A stretch of 64,000 nucleotides of DNA from Hansfordia pulvinata (Eukaryota > Ascomycota > Sordariomycetes > Xylariales). The first letter of the stretch is position 1, and each line of letters starts with the position of its first letter. Shown piece after piece: positions 48,450-59,257 of this stretch. The DNA lies in assembly GCA_006538405.1 (NCBI GenBank), contig BJKQ01000002.1, forward strand, positions 3,410,001-3,474,000, written 5' to 3'. The notes under the pieces were generated by a model that saw only the letters and a list, made by a program, of their open reading frames with translations, did not search any database and had not been told where the DNA came from. The position numbers and the translations under genes were made by a program.

Positions 48450-48508
48450 CACCGTCCGCCGTCCGCCGTCCGCCGTCCGCCGTCCACCGTCCGCCGTCCA
48501 CCGTCCGT
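48450..48508. repeat. 7-bp minisatellite (GTCCGCC)
   Basis: About eight tandem units of GTCCGCC with a GTCCACC variant interspersed. It is intergenic and likely hypervariable. Confidence 0.85.
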
Positions 48509-49100
48509 TTGAGCAGGGTTCCCTTGATTGGGGGTGCCTCCAGCTGTACCCAACCCTCCGTTCCCTCCAACCATTCCATCCCGCAGTCTGGGGCAGGCGC
48601 TGCAGAACGTGAGATCTCCAGCCCTGGGTGCACCTGCAGATGGTCACGCTGCGCTGCATCGACTCTTCCGTATGTACCTCCCGATGTATGTAAGTACATT
48701 CTGTACCGAAGCTGGAGGGGCATCACACTCTCAAGTACATCCACAACGTACAGGAGTCGTCTTCCTACAACATCGAACAGCCAAGCCCAGGCGACGACGA
48801 CATAATCATGAGGAATCATCAGCCTTGACAGAATCGAACGACCTCGAAACATCACCCCGACCTGGCTACCACATCCACCTCCCAGATACCCCTTGACGAA
48901 GCGGCACGCCGAGCAGCCACAGAAACCCACACACGCCCCGGCCCACCAACAGCACACCAGGGCAACATTGGCGTCGACGGACCATCCTGGGACCGCGACA
49001 CGCACGGATACGATCGCTCATTCGGGTCGCTGACTCCCACCCGTTGTGTGCCCAGTACGAGCACCTTTGCCCTGGTGGGATGTAGCCACTGCTGGCGTTC

Positions 49101-49101
<1 letters not shown>

Positions 49102-49140
<39 letters not shown>
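49102..49140. repeat. AC dinucleotide microsatellite
   Basis: About 19 AC units in intergenic DNA. Confidence 0.9.
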
Positions 49141-49143
<3 letters not shown>

Positions 49144-52100
49144 CTATGGCTTTGATGGCGAGTCGAACTCTGGCCCAAATTGCTGCAACGCAGATCGCCT
49201 CAGTCCTAACGCATGCCGCCCAGGTGCCAGCCAGTACGGTACGGGTATCCGGGCACGACGCCAGACAACGCCGTCGCCCACAGAGTCCAGCACGATGTTC
49301 TCCTTCCCCCACACGCTCCCCATCCGCTGCTCGCCTGGGCTCCTCTCGACAGCCTCTCGAGCCCCGCACATGTGCACAACACACACAAGCGTCCATGCTA
49401 ACTGAGGCTGACCCTCTTGGTTCCCCTCCCTCCGCTTGACGTATGCACACTATTACAACGGCCAACGCACACTCCTCCTTGACTTCCAATACTTCCCTGT
49501 CGTTAACCAGCAGCAAGAGCATCGTCAACTCCCGCCAGTCTTCCCAGTAATAAACTCGGTCCGGCACACCCCTGACCCCTGCCTAACCCCGGGCCCCTCC
49601 CCGTCCTCTGCCTACTCGTACGAGAACCTGTACGCAACCAGGGCTCGGGAGGCTTTCCGAGCTTCCAGGCCCATTCGTTCTCCCTCCCCCCTTGTTCCTT
49701 GTTGCTGGACGTGACTGCTTGCATAAGGCACTCGTACAAGCACTGGCATGCGAATCCAACAGCAGCCAAATCGAGGCGGCGCGGGCGAAATGCCAAGCTG
49801 ATCAAGAAATCATAGTAATACGGCGTCCCATGCCTGCGCACAGCCACACAGCCTCATCTATGTATGCCTTCCGTGCCGACTGGCCACCAACGAGTCTTGC
49901 GCAGCTCATGACCCACGCTCGGCGTACTCCTAGGTTGTCGGCCCCACCAGGATCACCAGGCTTCCCCCTCGCTGCAAGTCCTCGCACTCGATCTTTGGCT
50001 TTGATGCCACGAAGAGGCAAGAGATCAGCTGGTGGGCGTTATGAATGCCGAGTTGATCTTTTCTCTTAGCGCCGTACCCACGCTCTTAGCCATGGCCAAG
50101 CTGCGGCTTACCAACACTCTGACACATGCCAATCATGATGGTGTTCCTACAGAGGCAGCATCCCAGAGGGCAGCGGGCTCCTGGATTTCAGAGACGGTAC
50201 CAGGTTCCCGCTCTCCTCTCCTCGAGGCCTACGAGGCCTTGGCTGGCCGAGGTGTACTCCGCTTCCCCTCCCGACGTTCGCCAGTGGCTTTGTTTCGCTC
50301 CAACACTTTCGCTATCAGCACACAGACTGCTGGTAGTCCCCAGGCGACGACTCCTTCGCGTGGCACTGAAGGTGTCTTTGGTCCTTGTTGAAGCACGGCC
50401 GTGTGGCGCGCGGTGGTTGCAATTGGCAGCCAATCATGCGAGACTCGGACGTTGCGGAGAGCCGGCAAATGAGGGGCCCCGCGTGCAAGCAAGACCACCA
50501 AAACCCCATGGGAAGCTAATCAGAACCCGCTAGCTCCAGTCTCTTGCGTGCAGCGTGACCTTGCAAACTTGATGACGTCTGTCCGAATGGGGTTTCCGGG
50601 AGTGCGCCACCATCCGGCCGCGACGGCAAGATCGTTCGCAAGATGGGATCTCGGCAGACTTGCCCTTCAGCCTTTCGAGGCTCACTTCCCACATCAGGCG
50701 TGGACGAGTCACCGCCCGCTTTGCCGGTGCGCCCAAGCGAGCCAGCGGCGAACCTGGCTTCGGACACCCTTTGCGTGGGGAGTTCTTGTTTGCCACCTGG
50801 CGGGAAACACGTATGATGATGGCCCTGCCGAGTGCTGAGGCGTTCGCCACGATGGCCAAAGCGCAACGCCGGCCACTGGGCCAGACTGGAAGATTCCAAG
50901 GAGATGAAGCAAAAGGTCGGCATCGAGGGATCAACACGCACATGGGTAAAGGCCATGGTTCCGCTGGACTTGAATCTGTCGCCGCGGCTTGTGGCAATTG
51001 GACCCGGGAAGACACCACCTGCTACCGGAGACGCTGTGGTTGACAAACTGTGCCCGCCAGTCCACCCAAATATAGATTGGCTGAACTGGGGGAGGTACTC
51101 GTAAGCAGCGGCAGTGTCTCGGCGAGAGGCGAGAGCCGACGTGCATCAGCAACTTAGCTCACATCCTGGGCCACCGCTTGAACGTTTCTGGCCGATGCCG
51201 AGCCCCCGAGGTAAGTTCAGGGCCCTTTGATCTCCCGAGAGCGAGCATAGCTCTCGTTGGCGAGCGAGAGGTCTGAAGGGAACGGGGCATATTGTGTCCA
51301 AGCTTGCAGCTCAAGCTTGCCCCCAGACCGCCTGTTGACCAGCAGCAAAGACGGTTCTTGACTATTCCAGACATAGGCCAGAGACCAGTGGTTTTCGGCG
51401 TCTTATTCGCCCTCTTCTGGACTCTTCTTCATCGCCGCCATCTGATCTGAAAGCAGCATGCGGCACTCCGCTCCTGATCTGATGCACGAGAGGGCTGATG
51501 TCTGTCGTCTGTCCCCGGATAACCCCTCGCTACACGATCTGGGGCCGGCAGACAGGGATGGCAGAGAGTCCCGTCCTGACACTTTTCTGGAAGGTTTCTA
51601 GCGCCTTCCGCTTGTCTGGTCCCCCTTCCACGCAGTACAAACCACCCTCTCATCACGGTGCTTGCAGAAATCGCCACGGCGGCGAGGATGAGGGCGCAAA
51701 GGGCGGGGGAAAGGGCGGTTGGTCCGAGTATGACATCCGCCCAGTGGCGATGTTGTGCTTGTCGTTCCGAGAGGACATTGATGAGGCGCGAAATGTACTA
51801 CATACCGTACGCAACACAACCAGGACATCCAGGCTGCTTCCCCTCTTTTCTCCCATTTTTCTATAGCCCGCCAACGGCCCTCTCGGCCCCCAACCCAGCT
51901 GGCTCCATGAACGGAGTAATAAACCGCCTCAACTGGGATAACAGGAGACCGAGCTGCCTGCTTGCTACCGCCTTCCCCACCGCCTCCGTGGCGGCGCCGG
52001 GTACGAAACCAGTGTCCCCGCGAGTGGCGGGTCTGGGGCGGGACGCCGACGCGTTGTCACGCACGGAGAAAGGGGAGGGGGGCGGCGGCACGTGAGCGTC

Positions 52101-53761
52101 CAGCTTTTGGTCCCCAAATATAGCCAGCATCATCACCACGTCGATTCGGGTAACCTGCTCCCCAAGCCAGCCCCATAGCCCGACTCCATACTCTCCCTCT
52201 CTGCTTTGGCCCCCTTTTCCCCCTTTTCTGTCCCCGGAAGGGAGGAGACCTGTTACCCCGGATCGGGGCTTCGCCAGACGATAGTTTCAGAGTAGCGAGC
52301 AGCGGACGGCAAAAGTGCAAGGGAGCTGGAGGGGACGCTCTCCGTTGCCGCGAGACGGCCGTAATGGGTGATTCCAACGTACTCGAGTATGCTTGGAAGT
52401 TGGTAAGCAACTAAGCGTGGCCGACGGGAACCCCCGCCACACACCGTGCCGTGGCTTGCGCAGAGCAATGTTCAGAATCGCTCAGAAATCCGCTTTGGAT
52501 GATTTCTCTTTTTTTCTCGGGCTTGGGGTGTGGCTGTTTTGTTCAACCAGCCCCCTCTTCCGAAAAGAATTCCGGTACATGACGCGTTTAACAGCGTCCA
52601 TGAACGTCGAAATCGGCTGTCATGCTTCAAGGTCTGAACTGCTTCAGATTGATCGGCGAGAGCCGCGCCGCGGCTTGCAACAGCCATGGATGATAGAATG
52701 GCGAAGGGGGCACGTACCGGGGCAGGGACGGAACAAGAACCAGCACGCTTCTTACAAGCCATCCCTCTTTCTTTCTTTTCACGGTGGCATGCCATCACGA
52801 TTCGCCATTCACAGACTTTGGAAGCTGAATCCTCAAGCTTCGCCAACGATGGAATGAGACGGAATAGGGGAATAAGAAAGAAAGAGGGTTCGCTATGAGG
52901 TGTATAATGTCCAACCCACCTGATCCCAGCCAGCCTCGCCTTAGCAGACAGCAACGTCTGATACTACAGCAGCTCCTGATGGCTACTTGGTTCATCGCCC
53001 AGTCGCTTCTTTCCTCGCCCACCAGCTTGCTCGCCAGCTCAGACCAATCTGACCCACGATGAAGATGCTGCCGCTGGCGCCCCCCTCTGCGACGGGTGAA
53101 TCAGTCAGGCGCGTAGAGAATATCTGACCCGACTCCCACAGTGCCGCCGCCACACCCCACAACCCCTGACCCGTCTCTCCCCCGTCCCTCGTGGAGGAAA
53201 AACAAAGAAGGCACCTCAGACTCCAGCGTTTCACCAGCTACCTGATGCCTCGCCACCCTGCCCCTCCCCCTTTTCCCACTACGGCGCCTTTCTGCATGTG
53301 TCATGGCTAGAGCGAGGCGAGGCGGTGCCAGTAGCTTTCAGCTCCCATCACCCGCCCCCCTCTACCTACCTAACCTCTCTCCATCTCTCTCACCGTTGCC
53401 GACGTGGCGATTCGTGTGTCAAGTAGCACTTCTCTTCCCCGTGGGTAGCCCGCCACCACTAGCACTCTCCCCGCCGCCGCCGCCGCTGTACAGCCGCAGC
53501 ATACGCGCGACGTGGCGGCCATCGCCGACCTCGCGCCCGCCGTGCCGCCCCGCAACGCCAATGCTGGGACTCGGCGAGCGTAGCTGCAGCTGCATTACGG
53601 CCCCAGCGTGAAAGTCGTCTTCGTCTTCTTGGGGAGAAGCAGCAGCTGCTGCAAGACTGGCGGCCCTCGCCTCGGGAGGGAGTGCTCTGGTGTTACCGGC
53701 GTGGCGCTGCGCGTAACATACATCCGGTGGACCTGACTGGCGAGTCGGGTCCTGAAATCTG

Positions 53762-56006
53762 TCACCGGGCCGAATGTTGCTGTTCCTGCTGCTGCTGTTC
53801 CTGCTGCTGCTGTTCCTGCTGCTGCTGTTCCTGCTGCTGCTGTTCTTGCCGGTCGTGGTGATCTACCAGCAGAGAGCCTGTTTCTTGCGAAAGGGGCGTC
53901 GGCGTGTGCGACTGGCGTCGTTGGGAGGCATCCATGGCAGCAGGCAGCTGCGTCTGCTCGACCACGGGCGAGGGGGGCCTGTAAACCGAGACCCCAGGCG
54001 ACGAGCGCCGGAGCGTCCTGTGCTGGGCTGGTGCTCTCGTGACCGAGGACCGGTATCGTACCGTTCCCGAGGTCATGGGCGATCCCACGCGGTGCAGTAT
54101 CGTGGTGCCGGGTGATTGCTGGAACGGAGGCAGAGACTGGTGCGGGCTGCGAATAGGGGCAAATGAGTGGCTGAGTGGGCTCATCGTCAACCCCCTCGCC
54201 TCCTCTTGCGGGATGGGAGGGGAGCCCGCTGCAGCAACGTGATGATCGTGAACACGGGCAGGAGGTTCAGGGATGGTGTCGTACGATCCACTGTCTCCGG
54301 CAGCTCTGGAAGGCCGCTGGGACTGGGACGACGTCGTTGTCACGCGCGAGGAGGGGCGCACGAGCGGCTCCGTCTTGACGAAGGAGGGGCCCTTGTGGGC
54401 GGCAATGTCGATGCCGACATCATCAAACGGTTGCTGCGGCGGTTGAGGGTCGCCGGAGCCACGGCCGTGGTCTTCCCACACTCTGATCGACTCGCCCGAG
54501 TCCCTCTGGCGCCGCCGCGTCTTGCGGACGCGCAGCGGCGGCGTATCTCCGCGAAGAGGCCTGGCTGCCGGCGGCAACGAGGTGGGACACGCCGTTCCCG
54601 TCTCCGTCTGCGTCCCCATTCCCGTCTCCGTATTCGTTACCGTCTCTGTCTGCGTCCGCGTCTGCGTCTGCGTCTCCGTCTTCGTGTTCGTCCCCGTCCG
54701 CTGCTCCCCTGCGTGCGCCGCGTGGGAGTTCCGCGACGAGGCCCGCGGGGGCGTGTCGAACAGGTCGTCGATCAGCGAGCGAGGGGCCGGCTGGCGCCAG
54801 CGCTCGGGGTCGCGGTGCTTGGGGTGAAGCTGCATCCAGCGGGGGATGGGCTTGGTCGGGCTCGGCTTGAAGGCCGGCTGGCCCAGCGGGTCCGCCGTGG
54901 ACACGTAGATGGTTGAGTCGAGGGGCACGACGCAGCGGCTGCCTGGTCCGCTGCTGCTGCTGCTGCTGGCTCCCGGTGGCAGCAGCGGCGATGAGGAGCC
55001 GTGCTCGCTGGCCGCGCCGTCTGCCGCCTCGTGAGGTCGACCGCGCCTCCGGGCCGCCGCGCCGTGAGAATCGTCGAGCGCCCCGGGCCCTCGCCGGAGC
55101 CCGCCGCCGACAGTCCGCTCCCAGCGCAGCCGGCTCAGGCCGCCGTCCGTCGCGTCGGCCCGGCGGAGCGCTTGCTGCACCACGGACCCGGTGTCCAGCC
55201 GGTCGATCTCGCATTCCACCGCACAGTTGGCGCAGAGGGGCACCTGGTCGATCTCGCGGCGCGGCCCGCCACCCAGCCAGGGTCTCCATCGTCGTCATCG
55301 CCGTCGTCCGCTTCATCTCTATCGTCGTTGTCGGCGTGATCGCGGCCATAGTCACCAGCAGAAGCAACGCCAGTACAGTCGTGCCCGTTGTCGATCACAT
55401 GACGGCCTTCCAAGTCACCACAAGCTTTCCCCTCCTCCCCCTCCTCCGCCTCTTCTTCCCCCTCCTCGTCCCTCTGGAACACCTCCCTCAGCCCAACGCC
55501 CACCGCGACCCTCCGGCTGCCGCAGACCAGACACCCGTAGCACGCGCGGTGCCAGAAGCACCACCCCAGGCTGACGCACCGGTCCCCGCGCGACACCACC
55601 CCACCGCAGGCCCAGCAGATCGCCAGGTCGACCAGCGCCGCCTGGCACCCCGAGCACGCCAGCCGCGCCGACGACCGCCCCAGCACGTGAGGCGGGCCCG
55701 CGCCACATGGTGGCAGAACGTGCACGTGAACAGGTTGCGGTGGTGCCTGTGTTGTGCTGCGGCGCCGCCGCCTCGGTTGCTGCCTGATCCGTGGTCATCA
55801 CCGTCTCGTCGCTGCTTCTCCTCTCTTGCTACTACCTTCCCCCTCTCTCTCCCCTCTCTCCCCACTCTCCCGCTGCCGTGGCTACCATCTTCGCCATTGC
55901 TCTGCTTCTTTGCCGCCGCCGCCGCCGCCGCCGCGCGTAACCCGTCGGGTTCTTCTTCGTCGTGTTGTCGGTCTTGCGGGCGGCTGCCGGGGGTGGTTTC
56001 GGGCAT
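53762..56006 (-). CDS. LIM-type zinc-finger protein (two frame breaks)
   Basis: Starting at the ATG at 56006 (MPETTPGSRPQDRQ), a low-complexity Ala/basic segment leads to a cysteine-rich core: NLFTCTFCHH, then RLACSGCQAAL, CWACGGVVSRGDRC, WCFWHRACYGCLVCG and PLCANCAVECEID. This C-x2-C, W-H-x2-C-x2-C spacing fits a LIM finger interrupted by a long acidic Asp/Glu loop. The rest, about 450 residues, is disordered and Ser/Pro/Thr-rich, ending in Gln/Glu repeats. The core is spread over three frames. One added base near 55692-55704 and another near 55259-55270 (both G/C tracts) make it continuous at roughly 748 aa. LIM domains bind partner proteins, often cytoskeletal or transcriptional; the partner is unknown. 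Confidence 0.75.
53777..53846 (-). repeat. 15-bp tandem repeat encoding Q/E at the LIM protein C-terminus
   Basis: Nearly perfect units of TGTTCCTGCTGCTGC on the plus strand, translated on the minus strand as repeats of QEQQQ, close the LIM-type protein just before its stop at 53762. Confidence 0.85.
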
Positions 56007-56875
56007 TGGGGGAAAAGGGCAACCGAGGAAGGGAGGTGTTCGATCACGGATCGCAGAGAGCGATGGAGGAGACGCTGCCGGCAGTCAAGCCGAGGTTCTG
56101 AGAGGCGCCCCTCACGCGCCCGCTTCGGGTGGGAACTAGACAAACTCGAGACCTCAATGATGGTAAGTGATGTCGGGTATCTGTTGCAGGAAATATGATC
56201 GGAGGCCAGAGCTCAAGATAGGTACTTTGAGGGATTTGAGGGTTGCAAGGAGGTCGACAGTCCAGACTCTGTTCAGTCTTGTCGGGAGGCGTGAAGAGAG
56301 AGAGCGATGGTAGATAGAGAACACGAGAAAGAACTCCTGGTGTCCAAGCCATAAGACGGGCGTCATTGCTTTCCTTCCATGAACCTATGTTGCTGTTCCG
56401 TGGAAGGAGGGCTGCCCGAGGTTATTCAAGGCCGCCATGTCCTTGATGGAATCTGGAAAGTGCAGATGGGACCTACTCGGATGTTCATCACCTTCCACTC
56501 GGCCGACGGGTCAGTATAAACGCAGCCGAACCGATGGGTTCGCGCTGCCTAATTCATTGAGGCTAAACTCCTATCAACACAGACATCATGGTCGTGGATT
56601 ATCGTGACGCCGCCGAACCAGAAACAGACAGGAAATTACACAACGCCGATCCAGACCTTGCTCATGCCCTACCTAGACAAATCGTACAAGGCTCAAGAGC
56701 ATATCGAAGTGGAAATCGCCAAAACTCCCAAGACCCAAAGGTGCCCACAGATGGTCGTCAACCTGACTGACCAATGCCGAAAGAAACGAGCAAGCCAGCG
56801 TGTCTCACGCCGTCTGCCCCAACGCCAATCGAAATTCATCGCACCGAAATGGTCATCAGCTAGTTGGCTGCCCCA
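56007..56875. other. Spacer upstream of the LIM-type gene
   Basis: An 870-bp stretch between two minus-strand genes. It holds the LIM-type promoter/leader and the 3' region of the next gene. If the donor-like GTACGT at the end of that gene is used, a small last exon could lie here. Nothing else is seen. Confidence 0.45.
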
Positions 56876-59257
56876 TCAATGACGTACCTTGGGCCGCGCA
56901 AGCGCAGCCAGTCGGTTCATGCTCATGCCGCCCTTCTTCTTGGTCGGGCTGGGGCTGTGGGAGACGGCGGCCGCCTTCTTGCTCGGGGTTCCGCCCGCAA
57001 GTCGAGGCGCAACCACAGCGTGGCCCTCGGGGGCCGCGTTCTTCCGCAGCTTCTTGGCTCCTCGCTGCACACCCTCGTCTTCCTCTTCCTCGTCCGGAGT
57101 CGCCCGGCTGCGCTTCTTGTTGGAAACGCCGTGGGGGATGCTCATCTTCAGCTGAGGGTCCGAGTTCTCCTTATCCTCCCTGTCACTGTGGTCCTTGGGT
57201 TTCAGAGAAACGGACCGCTTGAACGGACTGGCCGACCTCGAGTTGACCGAGGAGTTGGGGAAACTGCCGGGCATCGGCGCAGAAGGCACAAAGGAGTCGC
57301 GGACCTGGCGCAGACTGGACTGGCCAGCTGCACCGCCGAAGCCTGTCACCGGCGCGGCGCTGAACTGGATGGTGTGGTCACTGCGGAAGGTGAAAGCCCC
57401 AGGAACCGATTCGGGCAGAGGCTCCAGCTTGTCCTCGTTGGCAATCTCTGCCTCGGCCTCCTCCCCGGCCTCGCCTTCTCTCGTCTCTCCAATGTACGCA
57501 GAGAGGTCCGGGTACTTGACCTCACCAGACTGGCTCAGATCCGAGTCCTTCTTGCCCGCCGCGCTGCCCAGGGCGAGCTTGGAGACCGGCTTGGAGCGAG
57601 GGATACTGCTAGACTTGACAGGCGACGGCGAGTTTTGCAACACGGCAGCCCGCTTGGTGTCCGGCGTGAACTCGACACGCCTCTCGAACTTGCGGCCTGG
57701 GGTAGTCAGAGGAGGGCCCGGAAGCTGCTTCGCGACCGACTGTGAAGCCGGCGTCTTGAGCAGCTCCGAGTCGGCAGTGGGTGGTTGCGACTTCTCGCCG
57801 CTGATGTGCCTCTTGAGGATCGATTTGACCTTACCAAATCGGCCCGGGGTCTGGACATGGCCGGCGGGGGCTTGCGAGTTGAGACTGGTAGTCGACGCGG
57901 CGGCAGGCTTCGAGAGACCTGCCAGTCCCTTCTTGCTGGGCGACCGCATCAGCCGGGAGAAGCCCAGTTTGCTGATAGGCTTCTCCGCCTCGGGAGACTT
58001 TTGGGTGCTCAGATCCGATGTGCTGGGGGACTTGACCAAGCTGATGGTCGAGCCCTTGGAGCTCTGGATGCGGTAGAGAGACGACTTGGTGGGAGTCATG
58101 AGGCTAGCATGGCTCTTGGACTTGACCAGGCCGCCGCTCTTGGGCCGAGGGATGGAGCTGTCGTCTCGGGACACGGGCCGCGCGCTTGACGTGTCGTCCT
58201 CCATGCGCTGGCGCACGCGCTTGACCGGCGACTCGCCCGTGCTCGGCTTGGAAAGAGCAGCGATCTTGGTGGTGGTGGTAGTGGTGGTAGATCGCGCAGA
58301 GGCGGGGACCGAGGAGGTCTTGGAGCGAGGCGTGTCGGTGTCGTCGAGGTTGGCCTTGGACTGGGTGCGCTTGAGGCTGGGCTTGATGGGCGAGGGCGAA
58401 GCCGGCTCGCCGAGGTCGGCCTTGGACTGGGTGCGCTTGAGGCTGGATTTGATAGGAGAGGGAGTGAAGCGGGCGGGATCGGCGCGGTACGCGGAAGGGT
58501 GGTTCTCTATGGAGTCCATCTTCTTGAACTCGGCCATGTGGACGGCGCTGTAGCGACTGGCCTTGCCCTTGGCGGTGGCGATCTTGCGGCCCTCGGCCTC
58601 TCGCTGGCGGCGTTCCTGCTCGCGCTTAGCGAGGAGCTCGGCCTTGATGCGCGCGGCATCTTCGCGAAGGGTGTCCATCATGCTCCGGGCGTTGGCGTCG
58701 AGCTGGAAGCCGCTGCCGGGCTGCTCGTGGCGGAAGGTGAAGGCGGAGGAGGGCAGCGGGGTCTTGGACGGGGTGGTCTGGCCCAGGCCGGTGGCGGGGT
58801 TCTTCTCCTTGGCAATGTCGACAAAGCCGTTGCGCAGGGCGGACGAGGGGGAGGCCATGGTGGCATGGGCCTTGCTAGGGTGCATCTCAGACATGGGCAG
58901 CTTGATCCGGGCGGCAGTGGCGGGCGTCGAGGGCGCCGCAGCGGGGGACGTCATGACGGTCTCGACGGTGACGGGCTTGTGGGCAGGCGGCTCGAGAGGG
59001 TCGAGGGTTTCGGGGAGCGAGGGCAGCTGGGGCGGCGCGGGAGAGGCGGTGGCTCTCTGGAGGAGCGCGACAAACAAGGACAGAGTGGTTAGCCGAGACG
59101 ATGAAGGAGAGTGGCAGTGGGACGAGGCCAAGCAGGACGGGGGGGGATGCGAGACAGGGCAGGTAGATATCGGTCGGTGCTGGGGGAGGGGGGGGGGAGG
59201 GCGACTCACAACGGAAGCACTCGCGAGACGAGCCGAGCGTCTACTCGGGGTCGCCAT
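56876..59257 (-). CDS. Ser/Pro-rich basic nuclear-type protein of unknown function
   Basis: Exon 1 (complement 59210-59257) encodes MATPSRRSARLASASV; after a 153-nt intron, exon 2 (56876-59056) continues, giving about 742 aa. The protein is rich in Ser, Pro, Lys and TP/SP sites. A helical Arg/Glu segment (RIKAELLAKREQERRQREAEGR) precedes HMAEFKKMDSIENHPSAYR, the most conserved-looking block. Two tandem SPIKxSLKRTQSKA units follow, then many SP/TP sites and KRAR-type basic clusters. The pattern suggests a CDK-regulated chromatin- or spindle-associated protein, and FKKMDSI loosely recalls a motif in NuSAP-type proteins, but I do not recognise a named family. The last codons (AAG GTACGT CAT TGA) look like a splice donor, so the C-terminus may differ. 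Confidence 0.8.
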   Translation of the reverse strand: MATPSRRSARLASASVVSRPPPPLPQHRPISTCPVSHPPPSCLASSHCHSPSSSRLTTLSLFVALLQRATASPAPPQLPSLPETLDPLEPPAHKPVTVETVMTSPAAAPSTPATAARIKLPMSEMHPSKAHATMASPSSALRNGFVDIAKEKNPATGLGQTTPSKTPLPSSAFTFRHEQPGSGFQLDANARSMMDTLREDAARIKAELLAKREQERRQREAEGRKIATAKGKASRYSAVHMAEFKKMDSIENHPSAYRADPARFTPSPIKSSLKRTQSKADLGEPASPSPIKPSLKRTQSKANLDDTDTPRSKTSSVPASARSTTTTTTTKIAALSKPSTGESPVKRVRQRMEDDTSSARPVSRDDSSIPRPKSGGLVKSKSHASLMTPTKSSLYRIQSSKGSTISLVKSPSTSDLSTQKSPEAEKPISKLGFSRLMRSPSKKGLAGLSKPAAASTTSLNSQAPAGHVQTPGRFGKVKSILKRHISGEKSQPPTADSELLKTPASQSVAKQLPGPPLTTPGRKFERRVEFTPDTKRAAVLQNSPSPVKSSSIPRSKPVSKLALGSAAGKKDSDLSQSGEVKYPDLSAYIGETREGEAGEEAEAEIANEDKLEPLPESVPGAFTFRSDHTIQFSAAPVTGFGGAAGQSSLRQVRDSFVPSAPMPGSFPNSSVNSRSASPFKRSVSLKPKDHSDREDKENSDPQLKMSIPHGVSNKKRSRATPDEEEEDEGVQRGAKKLRKNAAPEGHAVVAPRLAGGTPSKKAAAVSHSPSPTKKKGGMSMNRLAALARPKVRH

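Larger units (their letters stand above)
46831..53761. other. Gene-poor stretch of about 6.9 kb upstream of the bZIP gene
   Basis: No conserved protein is supported. The first kilobase presumably holds the bZIP promoter, with GGTAGGTA/AGGTACCT-type motifs at about 47281-47310, 47665-47690 and 47861-47882. Other contents are a 7-bp minisatellite (48450-48508), an AC microsatellite (49102-49140), and octamers at 47738, 49613 and 51096. Open frames near 50000-51050 and 51860-52400 lack family motifs and look like chance. Confidence 0.5.

Noticed and set aside
48825..48850. GTTCGATTC on the minus strand as a tRNA B-box
   Set aside because: The five-base T-stem does not pair and no cloverleaf could be drawn.
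50032..51046. Several 100-170 codon frames on both strands
   Set aside because: No conserved motif, no splice logic and mutual overlap; probably chance.
54913..56139. 408-codon plus-strand frame opposite the LIM-type gene
   Set aside because: Composition is Arg/Pro/Ser-rich and it contradicts the cysteine core on the other strand.
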